DNA from: Nocardia sp. CY41
Lineage (GTDB): Bacteria > Actinomycetota > Actinomycetes > Mycobacteriales > Mycobacteriaceae
Length of the DNA: 64,000 nt
Reading direction: 5' to 3'
Assembly (NCBI RefSeq): GCF_009829325.1
Contig: NZ_VUOS01000001.1
Location: 186,001 to 250,000, forward strand
In this document: positions 32,944 through 39,842 of the stretch, piece by piece
Layout: each line of letters opens with the position of its first letter
How positions within the stretch are numbered: position 1 is the stretch's first letter
The notes under the pieces: generated by a model
Seen by the model: the letters and a program-made list of their open reading frames with translations, nothing else
The model's database searches: none
What the model was told of the DNA's origin: nothing
Made by a program: the position numbers and the translations under genes

Positions 32944-33143
32944 CCCGGCTCGCCACACCGCCGACGAACAACGCCCCTACCCCCGGGACCTCTAGACTTC
33001 GGGCAGCACCGGCCGACTCACCACGCGTGTCATCAAGGGTCGAGTCTTCACCTGCGAACTCGACACGCATCCGACACAGGGTCCGTCCCCGATGAGAACG
33101 CGAGCCGACTGATCGACTTCCGGATGATCGAGAGGAGAGCTGC

Positions 33144-33371
33144 ATGTCAGCGCAAGACCGCCGATACCTCATCCTGCTCGAACCAGGCGAGGTCGCCGAC
33201 GAGGCCGCGCTCGCGGCGATCCGGTCGACGTTCTTCGACTGGCTGAAGGGAACCGGCGCCGAAGTGGTTCAGGACGGCGGCGCGAATCGATTGGTCATCT
33301 CCTCGGCGCCCGAAACCGCCGAACTGGCCCGGAGCCTCGACTACGTACTCACCGTCGAGCCGTACGCCTGA
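33144..33371 (+). CDS. Small hypothetical protein
   Basis: A 75-residue protein with GAGAGGAGAG before the ATG and a clean stop. DRRYLILLEPGEVADEAALAAIRSTFFDWL and VVQDGGANRLVISSAPETAELARSLDYVL suggest a ferredoxin-like alpha-beta fold of small regulatory or structural proteins. No family recognised. It is followed by a strong terminator, so it is probably monocistronic or the end of a transcript. Confidence 0.7.
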   Translation: MSAQDRRYLILLEPGEVADEAALAAIRSTFFDWLKGTGAEVVQDGGANRLVISSAPETAELARSLDYVLTVEPYA

Positions 33372-33395
33372 GCAGCGCTTCGGTGTGGACACACA

Positions 33396-33429
33396 CCCGC
33401 CGCCGCCGGCTTCGGCCGGCGGCGGCGGG
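33396..33429. terminator. Strong bidirectional hairpin terminator
   Basis: A perfect 15-base GC-only stem (CCCGCCGCCGCCGGC / GCCGGCGGCGGCGGG) closes on a TTCG tetraloop. It lies between converging genes (33144-33371 on + and CsbD on -), so it probably ends both transcripts. No T-tract is present, which is common for actinobacterial terminators. Confidence 0.7.
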
Positions 33430-33458
33430 GCGTCTGCGTGGGACTGATCGGCGTGCGT

Positions 33459-33704
33459 CTACCGCCCGTGCTGATGCGCGGACTGGCGGGCCTCGTCGAC
33501 GTCCGCCTCGGCACGAGCCTTCTCGGCCGCGGCTTCCTTGCCGGCCGCCTCGCGCTGCGATTCCGCCTTGTCCTGCTGCGCGCGACCTTCGTCCTTCAGG
33601 TCCTGGTGACCGGTGACGGTGCCTGCCGCTTCCTTCACCTTGCCCTTGACGTCTTCGACGACGCCTTCGGCGCCTTCACGAGCACCGCTTCCGTGTTCCG
33701 CCAC
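33459..33704 (-). CDS. CsbD-family stress protein
   Basis: From GTG 33704 (AGGAGG five bases upstream) an 81-residue, very hydrophilic protein: GAREGAEGVVEDVKGKVKEAAG, TVTGHQDLKDEGRAQQDKAE and an Ala/Glu/Lys-rich helix ending HQHGR. KGKxKExxGxxTGxxxLxxEGxxxQ is the CsbD signature. CsbD proteins are sigma-B-controlled in Bacillus and abundant under general stress; their biochemical role is unknown. A sigma-B-type promoter is visible about 40 bases upstream. A much longer frame reaching 34109 is not supported. Confidence 0.88.
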   Translation of the reverse strand: MAEHGSGAREGAEGVVEDVKGKVKEAAGTVTGHQDLKDEGRAQQDKAESQREAAGKEAAAEKARAEADVDEARQSAHQHGR

Positions 33705-33745
33705 AACAACCTCCTGGAATATCGGAACAAGCTGACATCTCGCGC

Positions 33746-33770
33746 ATACCCGGGAGACCGGCCTCGAACC
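33746..33770 (-). promoter_or_regulatory. SigB-type promoter of csbD
   Basis: On the minus strand GGTT (33770-33767), 15 bases, then GGGTAT (33751-33746), 41 bases before the GTG start. This fits GNNT-N14-16-GGGTAY and the same pattern as the Mn-catalase promoter at 9424-9447. The rest of 33705-34141 holds no gene I can support. Confidence 0.6.
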
Positions 33771-34141
33771 AGCTGCGGCGAGAAAGTTCGGCGAACCGAC
33801 GCGCCGCGATGTCGTCGCCAGGGTGTTCCCGCATCGATGGCCATGGACATCACGATGACGGCGATGCTTGCCGCCGTCGTGACGGCACCGACTCGGCGGG
33901 GTTCGCGGACGGCTGGGCTCTGACCACTTCGGCACGAAAATGCCCGCGCGTCCTCGTGTGCGCGCCGATAGGAAATTCCGATCGCCGACACGCTCCGGCT
34001 CTCCGCTTCCGGCGCCGGAGCCCGGAGCGTGCCAACGTGAGTGCGCGGCCGCACTTTCCTCCCGAACCCACTCTGCCACAAGCACTTCCGCGAATCGCCG
34101 CAGAACCATGAGCCACGGACGGATAGACCAGTCAGGGGACG

Positions 34142-34426
34142 ATGAGCCAGACTACGAAGAGCCCGATCGCAGCAGCCCGCGACTTCGGTTCCGCCTGCGC
34201 GACGCTGACCAGCCTGATCGATCTCGCCGGGTGCCCCGCGACGTCTCCACGTCTACGGGTGACGCTCGCCGGCTATTGCCGCCGTCATGCCACGGCCGAC
34301 CCCGGGCTGGCAGCGAGTTTGTCCTTCTGGAAGCAGCGCCGCGCCGCCTTGACACCCGACGACCACGAGGCGATAGACGCCGTCCTCATCCGCGACGGCG
34401 CGATCCTGTGCGCGTTCCACTCCTGA
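34142..34426 (+). CDS. Small hypothetical protein
   Basis: A 94-residue protein after AGGGGA and ATG 34142: SQTTKSPIAAARDFGSACATL, LAGYCRRHATADPGLAASL, SFWKQRRAALTPDDHEAID, AVLIRDGAILCAFHS. Composition is ordinary for the genome; three Cys are present. No domain recognised. It converges toward the old-yellow-enzyme gene. Confidence 0.55.
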   Translation: MSQTTKSPIAAARDFGSACATLTSLIDLAGCPATSPRLRVTLAGYCRRHATADPGLAASLSFWKQRRAALTPDDHEAIDAVLIRDGAILCAFHS

Positions 34427-34591
34427 CACCGGGCGAAGTCAGGTATCCGGATTACGCCCCGCCATCCACGCGAAGACCGCACCAGGGTGGTGTGGGCGTC
34501 ACAGCTCCTCGACCCCAGCGGCGTCGGCCCGCCGGCAAGCACTCGCCCTGGTGATCGCCTCGGGCTGCTTCGTCGGAGTCGATCGCCGAGC

Positions 34592-35815
34592 CTATGTCCG
34601 CACTTCGGTACCGCCGAGCCCCGACATCGTCAGCTCGACGGGTTCTCGCGGCTGGTCGGGACGGAACACACAGCGCGTACACGTGTAGATCGTTGGCATG
34701 CACTCGTTGCAGTGCACGCAGGCCGAGCGGGTCGACGCATCGGACTGGATGCGGCGCAACAGGTTCGGCTCGCGCAGCAGTGCACGGCCCATGGCGACGA
34801 ACTCGAAGCCCTCCGCCATCGCCAGCCGCATGGTGTCCGAGTTCGTGATGCCCCCGAGCAGAACCAGCGGCATCGACAATTCCCGCCGGAAGTGCCGCGC
34901 CCGCTCCAGCAGGTACGCCTCCCGGTACGGGTACTCCTTCAAGAAGGCCTTGCCGACCGCCCGGAAGCCCCATCGCGCCGGCACGGGCAGAACGTCGGCG
35001 AACGACCGCCGCGGAGCGTCGCCGTGGAACAGCAGCATCGGATTGAGCAGCGAGCTGCCCGCCGTAAGTTCCAAGGCGTCCAGGCTGCCGTCGGCTTCCA
35101 GCCACGCGGCGACCTGCACGGACTCCGGCACGGTGAGCCCGCCCCGCACGCCGTCCTCCATATTCAGCTTCGCCGTCACCGCGAGACGGCCGCCCACGGC
35201 CTGCCGCACCGCGGCGGCGATCTCGCGCGCCAGGCGCGCCCGGTTGGCCAAGCTGCCGCCGTACCGGTCCTTGCGGCGATTCAGCTTGGGGCTCAGGAAC
35301 GAGCTCACCAGATAGTTGTGCCCGAAATGGATCTCGACCGCGTCGAAGCCCGCCTCCTCGGCCAGCTTCGCCGCGCCGGCGTGCGCGGCCACCAGCTCAC
35401 GGATCCCGTTCTCGTCGGGGCTGCGCATCATGCGCATCGACAGCGGGCTCAGCATCCGGCTCGGCGCCAGCGCCGGAGCCCGGTTGGAGGCCGCGTTCGC
35501 CACCGGACCGGCATGGCCGATCTGCGCGCTCACCGCGGCGCCCTCGCCATGGACGGCCTCGGTGAGCCTGCGCAGCCCCGGCACCGCATCGGGACGCATC
35601 CAGATCTGGTGCCGGTCGGTGCGGCCACCGGGAGCGACAGCGCAATACGCCACCGTCGTCATCCCCACCCCACCGGCGGCCACCTCGCGATGGAACTCGA
35701 TCAGCTCGTCGGTCACGACCGCGTCCGGTGTACGGCCTTCGAAGGTCGCGGCCTTGATCACCCGATTGCGCAGGGTGATCGGCCCGAGCTGGGCAGGTGC
35801 GAATACGTCGTTCAT
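34592..35815 (-). CDS. NADH:flavin oxidoreductase / old yellow enzyme family
   Basis: A 407-residue FMN TIM barrel: FAPAQLGPITLRNRVIKAATFEG, AQIGHAGP, GFDAVEIHFGHNYLVSSFLSP (active His/Asn pair), YGGSLANRARL, GITNSDTMRLAMAEGFEFVAMGRALLREP. It ends in a Cys-rich tail (CVHCNECMPTIYTCTRC) that resembles the iron-sulfur motif of longer dienoyl-CoA reductases but lacks the rest of that domain. Start ATG 35815 overlaps the stop of the TetR gene in ATGA, indicating translational coupling. It reduces activated alkenes or related compounds; substrate unknown. Confidence 0.9.
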   Translation of the reverse strand: MNDVFAPAQLGPITLRNRVIKAATFEGRTPDAVVTDELIEFHREVAAGGVGMTTVAYCAVAPGGRTDRHQIWMRPDAVPGLRRLTEAVHGEGAAVSAQIGHAGPVANAASNRAPALAPSRMLSPLSMRMMRSPDENGIRELVAAHAGAAKLAEEAGFDAVEIHFGHNYLVSSFLSPKLNRRKDRYGGSLANRARLAREIAAAVRQAVGGRLAVTAKLNMEDGVRGGLTVPESVQVAAWLEADGSLDALELTAGSSLLNPMLLFHGDAPRRSFADVLPVPARWGFRAVGKAFLKEYPYREAYLLERARHFRRELSMPLVLLGGITNSDTMRLAMAEGFEFVAMGRALLREPNLLRRIQSDASTRSACVHCNECMPTIYTCTRCVFRPDQPREPVELTMSGLGGTEVRT

Positions 35816-36390
35816 CGTTTCTCTCCTGTCGGCGCGGTCAATCCGGCCACCACGAATTCCCGGAGGGTGGCCACCGCCTCCTGCGACAACTCCCGGTGCT
35901 CGGCGCTGCCGAACCGCATGATGATCAGGTCGAATGCCAACATCCACCGGCGCTTGCTCTCGCGCTCGCTCAGACCCGGCAACAGGCTTGCCCACGCATC
36001 GATGCGGAACCATGGTTGACGCCATTCGGTCACCTGCCTGCCGAGCACGAATTGCGCCAGCAATCGCAGGTGCAGACGGCCCACCGGATCGGCGGCCAAC
36101 GCGACGAACGGTTCGATCACCGCGTCGACCACCTCGGCGATGGATCCGTGCGCGCCGGTGACGGCGGCCAGACGGTCCGCCCATACCGGTCCCAGCCGCT
36201 CCTCGAGCAACGCGGCGACCAAGGCGTCCTTCGACCCGAAGTGGTAGTGCACCGCCGCCGGGTTCGCTCCGGCCTGCGCGCAGATGCCCCGCACCGACAC
36301 CTCGTCGTACCGGCCCTCGAGCAGCAGGCGTTCGGCGGCTGTCAGCAAGCGATCGCGAGTGGTCGCGGTGTCGGAGACCGATTTCGGCAT
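35812..36390 (-). CDS. TetR-family regulator coupled to the old yellow enzyme
   Basis: HTH segment RDRLLTAAERLLLEGRYDEVSVRGICAQAG with NPAAVHYHFGSKDALVAAL recognition helix; the long C-terminal domain (RLHLRLLAQFVLGRQVTEW) is the AcrR/CerR type. The frame extends to 36429, but that ATG lies inside the palindrome at 36421-36437, so I prefer ATG 36390 (MPKSVSDTATTR), giving about 192 residues; 36414 is also possible. Its stop overlaps the oxidoreductase start by four bases, so regulator and enzyme form one unit. Confidence 0.88.
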   Translation of the reverse strand: MPKSVSDTATTRDRLLTAAERLLLEGRYDEVSVRGICAQAGANPAAVHYHFGSKDALVAALLEERLGPVWADRLAAVTGAHGSIAEVVDAVIEPFVALAADPVGRLHLRLLAQFVLGRQVTEWRQPWFRIDAWASLLPGLSERESKRRWMLAFDLIIMRFGSAEHRELSQEAVATLREFVVAGLTAPTGEKR

Positions 36391-36420
36391 GCGCACAGTC
36401 AAGCATGTTTCCATCGGTGA

Positions 36421-36437
36421 TTCAATCAATGATTGAA
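36421..36437. promoter_or_regulatory. 17-base palindromic operator
   Basis: TTCAATCA-A-TGATTGAA, a perfect eight-base inverted repeat around a single A, sits 30-47 bases before the preferred TetR start. It is the probable autoregulatory operator of the TetR/oxidoreductase operon. Confidence 0.75.
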
Positions 36438-36492
36438 CCGATCGAGCCCCGCCGCCGCATCGCGGCTCAGCGGACCGCGCGGCGCCGCTCGC

Positions 36493-37500
36493 TCAGGAAT
36501 TGCCCGCGATGATGACTTCGGGAATACCGGTCCCGAGCGGAACCGGGCGGCACACCGGCGCCGGACTGCTCGGCTCCAGCACAGTCAGCAGCAACTCCTG
36601 CACGAACGGGTCGTACACCATGTGGAAGTGCCCGGCGAGGTCGGCGGGACACAGGTCCTGCAGGGCGATGTTCCGCGCACCCGGCCCGCGCAGCGCGATG
36701 TTCTCGAACGGCTGGATCATCTCGTCCACGCGGCTGCCGACGGTCACGTACCGCACGCCGGGCACCGTGTCGCCGCCCGCGTTGAGCTCGAGCATGATCT
36801 GCGATCCTTCGGCCTGCTGCACCGCGGCGAGCGATGTCACCTGGGCGAACGCCTGCAGAGCGCCGGGAATCGCCTGGGCCACCGGCACCAGCCCGTACAT
36901 CACACCGCCGTAGCTGGGTGAGGCCAGGCCGACCCACTGGTCCACCTTGGGCGCACCGCCCAGCTTGTTGACGTAGTACCGAGTCACGTTGGCGCCTTGG
37001 GAGAACCCGACCAGGTCGACCTTGGCCGAGTGGGTCGCCGCGAGCACCCGATCGACGAACGCGCCGATCTGATAGGCGCTGAGCACCAGGTCCTCGGTGC
37101 CGTAACTGTCCCCGCCGGGCTTGCCGCCGTAGTTCAGCGCGAAGACGCAGAATCCGGCGGCGGTGAGCCGCGGCGCTATTCCCGACCAGTCGGAATAGGC
37201 CGAGGAGTCGGTCCCGTGCGCGAGGACCACCGGACGAGGATGCCGGGCGCTGGGGACACAGCCGAAGTCGTTGGTACCGCTCGGCACCGCGTTCGGATGA
37301 CTCTTCTGGTACCAGGCGGCGGCCAAGTGATCGGATTGTGGCGGCGCGGCGTCCGTCGGCACGTCGGGCGGGCGGAGGCCGAGCGGCTCGGCCGACGCCA
37401 CGCCCGGCCCCAGCGCGGCCGCGCCGGCGACCGCAAGGGCCAGCACGGCGCGACGCAAGTGTGAACTACCCCAAGCTCCCGCTCGACTCGACTGTCGCAT
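36493..37500 (-). CDS. Secreted lipase/esterase (alpha/beta hydrolase, lipase class 2)
   Basis: The 335-residue protein has a signal peptide (Arg-rich start, AVLALAVAGAAALGPGVASA cleaved before EPLGL). The mature enzyme has PVVLAHGTDSSAYSDW (oxyanion), VDLVGFSQGANVTRYYV with Ser nucleophile, an Asp around GSRVDEMIQPF, and HFHMVYDPFVQELL with the His. The pattern is of secreted actinobacterial lipases like M. tuberculosis Rv1592/LipA-EstA group. Substrate is probably a host or environmental lipid ester. The ribosome site is weak (TGTGAG). Confidence 0.88.
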   Translation of the reverse strand: MRQSSRAGAWGSSHLRRAVLALAVAGAAALGPGVASAEPLGLRPPDVPTDAAPPQSDHLAAAWYQKSHPNAVPSGTNDFGCVPSARHPRPVVLAHGTDSSAYSDWSGIAPRLTAAGFCVFALNYGGKPGGDSYGTEDLVLSAYQIGAFVDRVLAATHSAKVDLVGFSQGANVTRYYVNKLGGAPKVDQWVGLASPSYGGVMYGLVPVAQAIPGALQAFAQVTSLAAVQQAEGSQIMLELNAGGDTVPGVRYVTVGSRVDEMIQPFENIALRGPGARNIALQDLCPADLAGHFHMVYDPFVQELLLTVLEPSSPAPVCRPVPLGTGIPEVIIAGNS

Positions 37501-37560
37501 CTCACAATGATCCCTCCGATCGACTTGAAATGCGCGCCGTATAGGGGTGTTTCGCCTCCC

Positions 37561-38214
37561 CTACTTATCGGGGGTCTCGTCCTCGGCGAGGATGCGGTAG
37601 AGGGACTTGCGGGTCTCGGTCAGCAACTCCGCCGCACGCGCCGCCTGCTTCGGGGTACCGGCCGCCGCGACCTGCGCCACCGCCCCCATCAGCTGTCCGA
37701 CGAGTGCGCGCAGGTCCATCGCCTGAGCACCGACGTCCTGCTGCACATCCCCCCAAGGGTCCCCCAACTCGTCGCGGTGCGCGGCGACATATTCGGCGCC
37801 GGCCTCGGTGAGCTTCGCCGTCTTGCGCCCGGCGACCTTCTCGATGAGCACCAGACCCTCGTCTTCCAGCTGCGCCAGCGCGGGGTAGATCGATCCGGGG
37901 CTCGGCCGCCAGATGTCGTTGCTGCGCTCGCGGATCTGCTGGATGAGTTCATACCCGTGCATCGGCTGCTCGACGAGGAGCAACAGCACGGCGGCACGGA
38001 CGTCCCCGCGCCTGCCCCGGCCGCCGCGGCCGCGTCCGCGACCGAAGTGCGGGCCGAAGCCAGGGCCGAACCCCGGGCCGAAGCCCGGCCCGAACTCGGG
38101 ACCGAAGCCGTGACGTCCGCCGCGACGGAAGCGCCGCCCGTGTTCGAAGCCCTCCGGTCCGGGCAGCGGCCCGCGGCCGCGCCGTCCGTATTCGCCAAAT
38201 TCTTGGTTTTCCAT
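37561..38214 (-). CDS. PadR-family regulator with Gly/Phe/Pro repeat tail
   Basis: The 217-residue protein has an N-terminal low-complexity region (about residues 20-65) of repeated GFGP units and RGRGRGG, then a PadR winged helix: VRAAVLLLLVEQPMHGYELIQQI, WRPSPGSIYPALAQLEDEGLV and GRKTAKLTEAG. The C-terminal helix dimerises. GGGAGG precedes ATG 38214 by six bases. Three 11-base TATCGA-type repeats lie 36 bases upstream and are the likely operator. PadR proteins commonly repress efflux or detoxification genes; no partner gene is adjacent. Confidence 0.9.
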   Translation of the reverse strand: MENQEFGEYGRRGRGPLPGPEGFEHGRRFRRGGRHGFGPEFGPGFGPGFGPGFGPHFGRGRGRGGRGRRGDVRAAVLLLLVEQPMHGYELIQQIRERSNDIWRPSPGSIYPALAQLEDEGLVLIEKVAGRKTAKLTEAGAEYVAAHRDELGDPWGDVQQDVGAQAMDLRALVGQLMGAVAQVAAAGTPKQAARAAELLTETRKSLYRILAEDETPDK

Positions 38215-38249
38215 GTCAGCCTCCCAGGGCTCTCGTGTTCGATTCACAC

Positions 38250-38282
38250 TATCGACGATATATCGACAATGCATCGAGTGCA
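38250..38282. promoter_or_regulatory. Three 11-base TATCGA iterons, PadR operator
   Basis: TATCGACGATA, TATCGACAATG and CATCGAGTGCA follow each other directly at 38250, 38261 and 38272. The 11-base period places TATCGA on one helical face. The first unit is itself a perfect palindrome (TATCG-A-CGATA). Confidence 0.65.
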
Positions 38283-38318
38283 AGGCCCGGTTTGGCGAGC
38301 CGAGCCCTGCCCGAGAGA

Positions 38319-38897
38319 TCAGCTCTTCAGCGAGTCGATCCAGCGCGACAGCCGCGCACCTTCGGTGACCATGAGTTCAGGATCGCGAAAAGTGTTGGTG
38401 AGCAATGAGATTCCTTGATATGCCGCCACGTAGGCGATCGCCAGCTCGCCCGCGTCGGCACGTCCCATCGCGGCGAACTGCCGTTCGGCCCAATCCACCA
38501 GAACGCGCATCACCTCGGCGGCCGCGGTGTCCAACCCGTCGCCCCGCTTGTCCAGTTCCGAGGACAAGGTGCCGAACGGGCAGCCATAACGCACCGTCTG
38601 CTCGCGATCGGCGACCCACCCCGCGATCAGGGCTTTCAGCCGCTCCGCAGGCGTCTCGCACTGGTCGCTCGCGGCGATGACCGCGTCGAGGATGCGCGCG
38701 TGTGAGCCGATCGCAGCCTCGATGAGCTGGTCTTTCGTCTTGAAGTAGTAGTAGACGTTGCCGACCGGGACCTCCGCGGCGCGGGCGATGTCGGCGATCG
38801 TCGTTTTCTCCACGCCCTGGTGATAGAACACCCGCACGGCGGCTTCGATCAGCCGCTCCCGCTTGCCGAGCTTGGTCTCCGCCACTGAGTCAGTCAC
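38319..38897 (-). CDS. TetR-family regulator of the divergent NmrA gene
   Basis: The 192-residue protein has LIEAAVRVFYHQGVEKTTIADIARAAEVPVGNVYYYFKTKDQLIEAAI, cut here over the TetR HTH helices 1-4, then a helical domain with VRYGCPFGTLSSELDKRG, which is characteristic of the YcnC/AcrR type controlling NAD(P)H-binding proteins. Start is GTG 38897 or 38885; neither has a ribosome site. It diverges from the NmrA-like gene; AACTAACT motifs in the gap are likely operators. Confidence 0.88.
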   Translation of the reverse strand: MTDSVAETKLGKRERLIEAAVRVFYHQGVEKTTIADIARAAEVPVGNVYYYFKTKDQLIEAAIGSHARILDAVIAASDQCETPAERLKALIAGWVADREQTVRYGCPFGTLSSELDKRGDGLDTAAAEVMRVLVDWAERQFAAMGRADAGELAIAYVAAYQGISLLTNTFRDPELMVTEGARLSRWIDSLKS

Positions 38898-38961
38898 ACA
38901 ACTAACTGTAGACAGCGCGGCCGAAACCGGCTAGGTTCAATTTAGTCAGGTAACTAACTAA
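38888..38961. promoter_or_regulatory. Operator and promoter region with repeated AGTCAG/AACTAACT motif
   Basis: Two related sites occur: AGTCAGTCACACAACTAACT (38888-38907, overlapping the TetR start) and TTAGTCAGGTAACTAACTAA (38942-38961). Each holds AGTCAG followed by AACTAACT. A -10-like TAGGTT lies at 38932-38937, just upstream of the second site, so repressor bound there would block the NmrA promoter. Confidence 0.55.
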
Positions 38962-38970
38962 GGAGCACAC

Positions 38971-39813
38971 ATGATCGTGGTCACCGGAGCGACCGGCAAT
39001 ATCGGCGCGCCGCTCGTGCGTCTGCTGGCGGAGGTCGGCGAGGAGGTCACGGCCGTCGCGCGGCACGCGGATCTCTCTCTTCCCGGCGCAGTCCGCTCGG
39101 TTCGGGCGGATCTGGGCGAGCCGGACAGCCTCTCCCCCGCCGTCGCGGGAGCCGACACCCTGTTCCTCTTGGTCACCGGTGAGCAGCTGGTAGCCGGTCC
39201 GGACCCGGAACAGGTGCTGAAGGTCGCCGCAGCGGGCGGTGTGCGGCGGGTGGTCTTCGTGTCCTCCCAAGGCGTAGCCACTCGTCCGGACGCGGCGGGG
39301 TATGCCCGCCTCGTCGCCTACGAACAGGCGATCAGGGACTCCGGACTGGCGTGGACCTTCCTGCGCCCGGCCGGGTTCTTCTCCAACACCTACGCATGGG
39401 CGGATGCGGTACGCGCGCAGCGTCTGGTCGCCGCGCCGTTCGGCGATGTCGGTCTTCCCTCGATCGATCCGGCCGATATCGCCGCCGTCGCAGCGGCGGC
39501 GTTGCGCGACGACCGGCACGCCGGGCAGGTCTACACCCTGACCGGACCCGAACTCGCCACCCCGCGGACCCAGTCCGAGGCGCTCGGCGAGGCGCTCGGC
39601 GAGCCGCTGCGATTCGTGGAATTGACTCGGGCGCAGGCGCATTCGGCAATGCTGGAGTTCATGCCCGAGCCGGTGGTCGAGCACACGCTGACGATCCTCG
39701 GCGAGCCGACCGCCGCCGAGCAGCGGATCAGCCCCGACGTGCCGCGCGTACTCGGGCGGCCGGCCACGAAGTACGCCGACTGGGCCGTTCGCAATCGAGC
39801 GGCCTTCGCCTGA
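38971..39813 (+). CDS. NmrA-like / atypical SDR NAD(P)-binding protein
   Basis: A 280-residue Rossmann protein: IVVTGATGNIGAPLVRLL (NAD(P) motif TGATGxIG), VARHADLSL, ADTLFLLVTGEQ, GVRRVVFVSSQGVA, WTFLRPAGFFSN and VYTLTGPELATP. The family acts as a redox sensor or reductase of quinone-like compounds (NmrA, QOR2). AAGGAG lies six bases before the ATG. The divergent TetR and shared operators suggest inducible expression. Confidence 0.9.
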   Translation: MIVVTGATGNIGAPLVRLLAEVGEEVTAVARHADLSLPGAVRSVRADLGEPDSLSPAVAGADTLFLLVTGEQLVAGPDPEQVLKVAAAGGVRRVVFVSSQGVATRPDAAGYARLVAYEQAIRDSGLAWTFLRPAGFFSNTYAWADAVRAQRLVAAPFGDVGLPSIDPADIAAVAAAALRDDRHAGQVYTLTGPELATPRTQSEALGEALGEPLRFVELTRAQAHSAMLEFMPEPVVEHTLTILGEPTAAEQRISPDVPRVLGRPATKYADWAVRNRAAFA

Positions 39814-39842
39814 CGCTCGGCTGGGCGCCTCCCCCGCGCCCG

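Noticed and set aside
33705..34109. Extension of the csbD frame
   Set aside because: No domain or ribosome site; the sigma-B-type promoter and AGGAGG lie inside it.
35816..36406. Extension of the old-yellow-enzyme frame
   Set aside because: It is an alternative frame of the TetR gene; the enzyme starts at ATG 35815.
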